Origin: CANNDT01 sp945876205 | GTDB taxonomy: Bacteria > Acidobacteriota > Vicinamibacteria > Vicinamibacterales > UBA2999 | Assembly: GCA_947503365.1 (NCBI GenBank) | Contig: CANNDT010000135.1 | Span: 1 to 9,640 of the forward strand | Direction: 5' to 3' | DNA: 9,640 bases | Part shown: positions 6,519-9,640 of the stretch, one piece after another | Layout: each line of letters starts with the position of its first letter | How positions within the stretch are numbered: the stretch's first letter is position 1 | Notes under the pieces: model-generated | Seen by the model: only the letters and a program-made list of their open reading frames with translations | Databases searched by the model: none | What the model was told of the DNA's origin: nothing | Position numbers and translations under genes: made by a program

Positions 6519-6539
6519 ATTGGCGCGCTACAGGATAAT
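6511..6539 (+). promoter_or_regulatory. Candidate sigma-70-like promoter for the Rieske oxygenase gene
   Basis: TTGGAC (6511-6516) and GATAAT (6534-6539) are 17 bases apart, a good match. Transcription would start near 6546, leaving only about 6 bases before the ATG at 6552, so the message would be nearly leaderless and would lose part of the AGGGAG (6542-6547). Either the promoter or the ribosome binding site reading is therefore doubtful. The -35 overlaps the divergent gene's start codon. Confidence 0.35.
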
Positions 6540-6551
6540 TCAGGGAGACAC

Positions 6552-7838
6552 ATGCTCAGGAAAGAACAAAACGATCTTCTGACACAGACCGGGCCGGAAA
6601 CGCCGATGGGAAAGCTGTTCCGCAGCTCCTGGATCCCGGCCCTGCTGCCCGAGGAGCTGCCCGACAACGACTGCCCGCCGGTGCGCGTGAAGCTCCTGTC
6701 GGAGCGGCTGGTCGCCTTCCGCGACACCGACGGACGCCTCGGCCTGGTGGACGAGTTCTGCGCCCACCGCGGCATCTCGCTCTGGTTTGGCCGCAACGAA
6801 GACTGCGGCCTGCGCTGCCCGTATCACGGCTGGAAGTTCGACGTCACCGGGCAGTGCGTCGACATGCCGTCCGAGCCCGAGAGCTCCGGGTTCGCGAAGA
6901 AGGTCAAGCTGCAGTCGTATCCGCTGGTCGAGCGCGGCGGCGTGCTGTGGACCTACATGGGTCCGCCGGAGAAGCAGCCGCCGTTGCCCGAGTGGGAGTT
7001 CGCCACCGTGCCAGCGGCGCAGACCTACTCGTCGAAGCGCGTCCAGGAGTGCAACTGGCTGCAGGCGATGGAAGGCGGGATCGACTCGAGCCACGTCTCC
7101 TTCCTGCACCGTGGCGACATCAACTCGGATCCGCTCTTCAAGGGCGCGCGCGGCAACCAGTACAACCTCAACGACTCGCGTCCGGTCTTCGAAGTCGTCG
7201 AAAGCGCCGGCGGCCTCTACATCGGCGCCAGGCGCAACGCCGAGAACGGCAACTACTACTGGCGCATCACGCAATATGTGCTCCCGTCGTTCACCATGAT
7301 CGCGCCGCGCGGCGGCCATCCGGTGCACGGCCACTTCTGGATTCCGATTGACGATGAGAACTGCTGGACGTGGAGCTTCGACTACCACCCGACGCGGGCG
7401 CTGACGGATGACGAAGTGGCGGCGATGCGCGCGGGCAAGGGCATCCACGTCAAGCTCATCCCGGGGACGTATCGTCCGATCGCCAACAAGGACAACGACT
7501 ACCTGATGGACCGCGCCGCGCAAAAGGCGGGGAAGACTTACAGCGGCATCGAAGGGTTCGGGATGCAGGACGCGTCGCTCCAGGAAAGCATGGGTCCGAT
7601 CGTCGATCGCACGAAGGAAACGCTGGTCTCGACCGACAGCGGGATCATCATGGCGCGCCAGCGGCTGCTGCGCGCGGCGAAGGCGCTGGTGGAGGAGGGC
7701 ACGACGCCGCCCGGCGTCGAGATCGCGCACCAGCGGGTGCGCTCGGCGGCGATTGTCCTGCCGCCGGATCAACCCTACAAGGACGGCGCGCGCGAAGCAC
7801 TGATCGCGCATCCTGGCGTTGCGCCTGCTTCTGTCTGA
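6552..7838 (+). CDS. Rieske [2Fe-2S] aromatic ring-hydroxylating oxygenase, phthalate-dioxygenase type, catalytic subunit
   Basis: The product is 428 residues. The Rieske domain carries Cys70 and His72 (CAHRG) plus Cys89 and His92 (CPYHGW), binding a [2Fe-2S] cluster. The catalytic domain has Asp178 as the bridging residue, with His181 and His186 as iron ligands (GIDSSHVSFLH). The third ligand is probably Asp340 in MQDASLQESMGPIVDRTKE, the pattern of phthalate 4,5-dioxygenase-like enzymes. The expected reaction is O2- and NAD(P)H-dependent hydroxylation or demethylation of an aromatic or cyclic acid; the substrate is unknown. The frame is open back to 6462, but the ATG at 6552 follows AGGGAG and gives the standard family N-terminus (GPETPMGKLFRSSWIPALL). 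No reductase or ferredoxin gene is in the window, so electrons must come from a partner elsewhere. All metal ligands are present. Confidence 0.95.
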   Translation: MLRKEQNDLLTQTGPETPMGKLFRSSWIPALLPEELPDNDCPPVRVKLLSERLVAFRDTDGRLGLVDEFCAHRGISLWFGRNEDCGLRCPYHGWKFDVTGQCVDMPSEPESSGFAKKVKLQSYPLVERGGVLWTYMGPPEKQPPLPEWEFATVPAAQTYSSKRVQECNWLQAMEGGIDSSHVSFLHRGDINSDPLFKGARGNQYNLNDSRPVFEVVESAGGLYIGARRNAENGNYYWRITQYVLPSFTMIAPRGGHPVHGHFWIPIDDENCWTWSFDYHPTRALTDDEVAAMRAGKGIHVKLIPGTYRPIANKDNDYLMDRAAQKAGKTYSGIEGFGMQDASLQESMGPIVDRTKETLVSTDSGIIMARQRLLRAAKALVEEGTTPPGVEIAHQRVRSAAIVLPPDQPYKDGAREALIAHPGVAPASV

Positions 7839-7862
7839 CCGTGACTGCACTCCCGACGACAC

Positions 7863-7886
7863 ACCGAGGCTCCGAGGCACCGAGAA
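7863..7886. repeat. Three-unit 8-bp tandem repeat (ACCGAGGC-like)
   Basis: Units ACCGAGGC (7863-7870), TCCGAGGC (7871-7878) and ACCGAGAA (7879-7886) follow one another between the Rieske gene stop and the next start. The GAGG within the second unit could act as a distant ribosome binding site for the TTG at 7890. Confidence 0.6.
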
Positions 7887-7889
7887 TCG

Positions 7890-8273
7890 TTGGTTAGCGA
7901 ATCTGCTCGCGTCACGACAGCCGCCGAATCTCGGTTTCGCATTCAAACGCCGAATCCGACCTCGCGTGCGGTCAAGACGATCGTGCTCGACGCGGCGAGC
8001 GAGCGCGAGATCGCCAGGTTCGTTCAAGACAGCGCGTCGGCAGATCTCGTCGTGATGGTGGTCTCGGCCGGAGCCGATGCGCAGGCGGCGGCGGCGATTG
8101 GCAAGGCCTGCAGCGACCGCCGCATCATGACGACCAGCATCGTCATTCGCGCGGCGTCGACGTCGGATGAGGCGCTCTCGAAGACGCTGGCGCAGGTGCG
8201 CCCCTGGTCGTTGATGGTGGTCGTCGCCAGCGACGACGCCTACGTCGACGACATCCTCACGTCCTTCCGGTAA
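7890..8273 (+). CDS. Conserved-looking alpha/beta protein of unknown function
   Basis: The product is 127 residues if translation starts at the TTG at 7890; no ATG or convincing GTG exists upstream before the stop at 7842. After a polar N-terminus (about 1-28) the sequence alternates strands and helices like a small Rossmann or flavodoxin-like fold: KTIVLD, SEREIARFV, ADLVVMVVSAG, AQAAAAIGKACS, MTTSIVIRA, EALSKTLAQV, WSLMVVVAS, AYVDDILTSF. I see no catalytic motif, cysteine pair or nucleotide loop that identifies it. It lies 51 bp after the Rieske gene on the same strand and so may be co-expressed with it. Its 3' end overlaps the convergent HpcH/HpaI gene by 17 bp. The regular amphipathic pattern argues for a real gene; the start is uncertain. 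Confidence 0.7.
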   Translation: MVSESARVTTAAESRFRIQTPNPTSRAVKTIVLDAASEREIARFVQDSASADLVVMVVSAGADAQAAAAIGKACSDRRIMTTSIVIRAASTSDEALSKTLAQVRPWSLMVVVASDDAYVDDILTSFR

Positions 8274-9111
8274 TCTTCCGGCACGCCTCCAGCCCGGCCA
8301 GCGTCCGTGCCGGCGCCGGCATCAGGAAACCGTAGCCTTCGTCCACCGCCTTCTGCGCGTTCTTCTCGTCCACGTGCGGGTGGCCACAGACGACCTTGTG
8401 CTCGTTGCAGACGCGGCGGATGGCGGTCATCGCCTCGACGACGGCGGGATGGTCGTACTGCCGCGGATAGCCAAGGTTCTGCGACAGGTCGCCCTCGCCG
8501 ATCAGCACCACGCCGATGCCGGGCACCTCTTTCAGGATGCGGGGAAGGTTGTCGATGGCGACGACGTCCTCGCACATGATCATCACGAGAATCTCGCCGT
8601 GCGGCGCCAGCGGCCAGACGTCGGCCTTGGCGTAGTACTCCTGCGGCGAGACGCCCCAGTAGCGCGCCGCCGCCAGCGGCGAGTCGCCGCGGTGTCCCGC
8701 CGGCTCGTACGCGGCGGCCGATTTCTGGCGCGGATACCGGCACGAAGCGACGGCGTTATACGCCTGCTCCACGGTGCTGATGCGCGGCCAGACGACGCCG
8801 TAGGCGCCGATGTCGAGCACCTGCTTCGCCATCCAGTTGTTCATCTCCTGGCCGTTGGCCGGGATGCGGATGATCGGCGTCACCGCCGCGGTGAGCGTGC
8901 CGCCGTCGGCGATCTGCTTGCGGTTCAGCATGTACTGCAGGCAGTGGCGAAGCGTCGTGATGTCGTAGGGATTGTGCTCGGCTTCGAAGACGACGCCATC
9001 GTACGGCGCGGTGGAGATGGCAACGGCGTTCTCGATCGAGGGAGGCACCCACGTCGCGATGGGTATCTGCCCGTGCTCGAGGGCGCGGATCACGTTGTTC
9101 AGTCGCGGCAT
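8257..9111 (-). CDS. HpcH/HpaI family aldolase (2-keto-3-hydroxy-acid aldolase type)
   Basis: The product is 284 residues with TIM-barrel HpcH/HpaI hallmarks: FEAEHNPYD with the probable base His46, the substrate-binding Arg82 in IIRIP, and metal ligands Glu181 (IMCEDVVAIDNL) and Asp208 (GVVLIGEGDLSQNLGYP). The family cleaves 4-hydroxy-2-oxo-acids to pyruvate and an aldehyde with a divalent metal; it acts last in several meta-cleavage aromatic pathways, in the cytoplasm. Compared with E. coli HpaI, about ten extra residues lie around 127-140 (RQKSAAAYEPAG), so the substrate may differ. The frame is open back to 9387, but that extension translates the repeat tract and antisense of the next gene, so ATG at 9111 (MPRLNNVI) is the start. 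No strong ribosome binding site is visible. It is divergent from the PanB-like gene. Confidence 0.9.
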   Translation of the reverse strand: MPRLNNVIRALEHGQIPIATWVPPSIENAVAISTAPYDGVVFEAEHNPYDITTLRHCLQYMLNRKQIADGGTLTAAVTPIIRIPANGQEMNNWMAKQVLDIGAYGVVWPRISTVEQAYNAVASCRYPRQKSAAAYEPAGHRGDSPLAAARYWGVSPQEYYAKADVWPLAPHGEILVMIMCEDVVAIDNLPRILKEVPGIGVVLIGEGDLSQNLGYPRQYDHPAVVEAMTAIRRVCNEHKVVCGHPHVDEKNAQKAVDEGYGFLMPAPARTLAGLEACRKITGRT

Positions 9112-9136
9112 GCTGGATAGTATTGCCAATCGGGTA

Positions 9137-9183
9137 GCTGGGTGGCTAGGTCGCTGGGTGGCTGGGTAGCTGGGTGGCTGGGG
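9137..9183. repeat. 8-bp G-rich tandem repeat (GCTGGGTN) with G-quadruplex potential
   Basis: Six consecutive units start at 9137, 9145, 9153, 9161, 9169 and 9177 (the last is 7 bases), with consensus GCTGGGTG and variation mainly at the fourth and eighth bases. A partial unit precedes them. From 9156 there are four G-runs of 3-4 bases separated by 5-base loops (TGGCT, TAGCT, TGGCT), which fits a standard G-quadruplex pattern on the plus strand. The tract fills most of the 76 bp between the divergent aldolase and PanB-like genes. Its terminal GGGG (9180-9183) is 4 bases before the PanB-like ATG. Confidence 0.85.
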
Positions 9184-9187
9184 ACGA

Positions 9188-9640
9188 ATGACGATTGCGG
9201 CATTGCAGCAGATGAAGCGCGAGGGACGCAAGATCGTCGGCGTCGTGGTGTACGACTTCCAGATGGCCCGGATCGTCGACCGCGCCGGCGTCGACATCGT
9301 CTCGGTGGGCGACTCGGTGGGAAAGAACGTCTGGGGGCAGGAAAGCGAGCTCGACGTCACGCTCGACCAGATGCTGCTGGCGTGCACGGCGGTCAGCAGG
9401 GGAGTGCAGCATGCGCTGGTCAGCTGCGACCTGCCCTATGGACCGGTGCAGCAGGGCAACGACGTTGCGGTGAGGGCCGCGGCGCTCCTCGTCAAAGAGG
9501 GCGGAGCGGACATGGTGAAGGTTGACGCGGCCGCGGAGTTCCCCGAAGCCGTCCGCGCGATTGTGGATGCGGGGATCCCGGTCTGGGCGCAGTTTGGGGT
9601 GACGCCGCACACGCATAGGGGGCAGGGGGAAGGGGGCGGG
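9188..9640 (+). CDS. PanB-family protein (ketopantoate hydroxymethyltransferase-like), 3' end outside window
   Basis: A frame of 151 codons starts at ATG 9188 and is still open at the window edge. It aligns by eye with PanB (3-methyl-2-oxobutanoate hydroxymethyltransferase): VGDSVG with Asp42, CDLPYG with Asp81, MVKVDAA with Lys111, and VWAQFGVTP. In E. coli PanB the metal ligands are Asp45, Asp84 and Glu114; here the third is Asp113 (EGG is replaced by DAA). The conserved His of GHLGLTP is Gln135. True PanB makes ketopantoate for coenzyme A, but these changes and the catabolic neighbourhood suggest a paralog in the PEP mutase/PanB superfamily acting on another oxo-acid. The catalytic Glu (Glu181 in E. 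coli) would lie beyond the window. After residue 142 the sequence turns into a G-rich tract that does not resemble the family, so the end may be interrupted or mis-assembled. Confidence 0.83.
   Translation, partial: MTIAALQQMKREGRKIVGVVVYDFQMARIVDRAGVDIVSVGDSVGKNVWGQESELDVTLDQMLLACTAVSRGVQHALVSCDLPYGPVQQGNDVAVRAAALLVKEGGADMVKVDAAAEFPEAVRAIVDAGIPVWAQFGVTPHTHRGQGEGGG
9618..9640. repeat. 7-bp G-rich tandem repeat at window edge
   Basis: Units GGGGGCA (9618-9624), GGGGGAA (9625-9631) and GGGGGCG (9632-9638) are followed by GG. The tract lies within the PanB-like reading frame, encoding RGQGEGGG. Its four G-runs with 1-2 base loops make a very strong G-quadruplex candidate. It may be a real simple repeat or an assembly/contig-end artefact. 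Confidence 0.6.

Noticed and set aside
6462..6551. Upstream start for the Rieske oxygenase at 6462
   Set aside because: The extra 30 residues are antisense to the AroE-like N-terminus; the ATG at 6552 has AGGGAG and the normal family start.
6540..8027. 495-codon minus-strand open frame opposite the Rieske oxygenase
   Set aside because: Arg/Ala/Val-rich mirror of the GC-biased coding strand; the Rieske ligands on the plus strand settle the call.
9137..9183. CRISPR array
   Set aside because: Eight-base units without spacers; simple tandem repeat only.
9112..9387. Upstream extension of the HpcH/HpaI frame to 9387
   Set aside because: It translates the tandem repeat and the antisense of the PanB-like gene.

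Overview
This is a high-GC, densely packed bacterial window. Gaps are mostly under 115 bp, several genes overlap head-to-tail or tail-to-tail, and there are no RNA genes and no CRISPR array. The layout suggests a soil Acidobacteriota, plausibly class Vicinamibacteria. That guess rests on a kinase-TM-TPR receptor, a short palindromic repeat that reads as 'YGGQ' on its antisense strand, and GC-rich 7-8 bp simple repeats beside genes. It is inference from pattern memory, not proof.

Left end (1-3166): the 3' part of a membrane Ser/Thr protein kinase with a TPR-like C-terminus. It converges on a minus-strand row of three small envelope genes: a DUF3309 membrane peptide, a lipoprotein with a long Ala/Pro linker, and a small secreted protein. 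A small two-helix membrane protein is transcribed divergently. The 113 bp between the divergent pair holds stacked inverted repeats.

Main region (3230-9640): a block of metabolic enzymes. On the plus strand, a zinc-dependent MDR dehydrogenase and two tandem class II aldolase/adducin-family proteins overlap at their junctions (10 bp, then ATGA) and form one operon. They converge on a minus-strand shikimate-dehydrogenase-family protein. Divergent from that, 33 bp away, is a phthalate-dioxygenase-type Rieske oxygenase, followed by an unrecognised 127-residue alpha/beta protein. Next comes a minus-strand HpcH/HpaI aldolase and, divergent from it, the start of a PanB-family (ketopantoate hydroxymethyltransferase-like) protein that runs off the window.

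Taken together (Rieske oxygenase, AroE-like and zinc dehydrogenases, class II aldolase-type aldolases or decarboxylases, HpcH/HpaI aldolase and PanB-like C-C lyase), this looks like a catabolic cluster for an aromatic or cyclic hydroxy-acid. The substrate is not identifiable from sequence alone. Several biosynthetic-looking members carry substitutions at normally conserved ligand positions (AroE-like Asn to Ser; PanB-like Glu to Asp and His to Gln), which suggests pathway-specific paralogs rather than housekeeping enzymes.

Short tandem repeats sit at 7863-7886, 9137-9183 and 9618-9640. The second abuts the PanB-like start codon and may supply its ribosome binding site. A palindromic element lies inside the kinase linker at 797-830.
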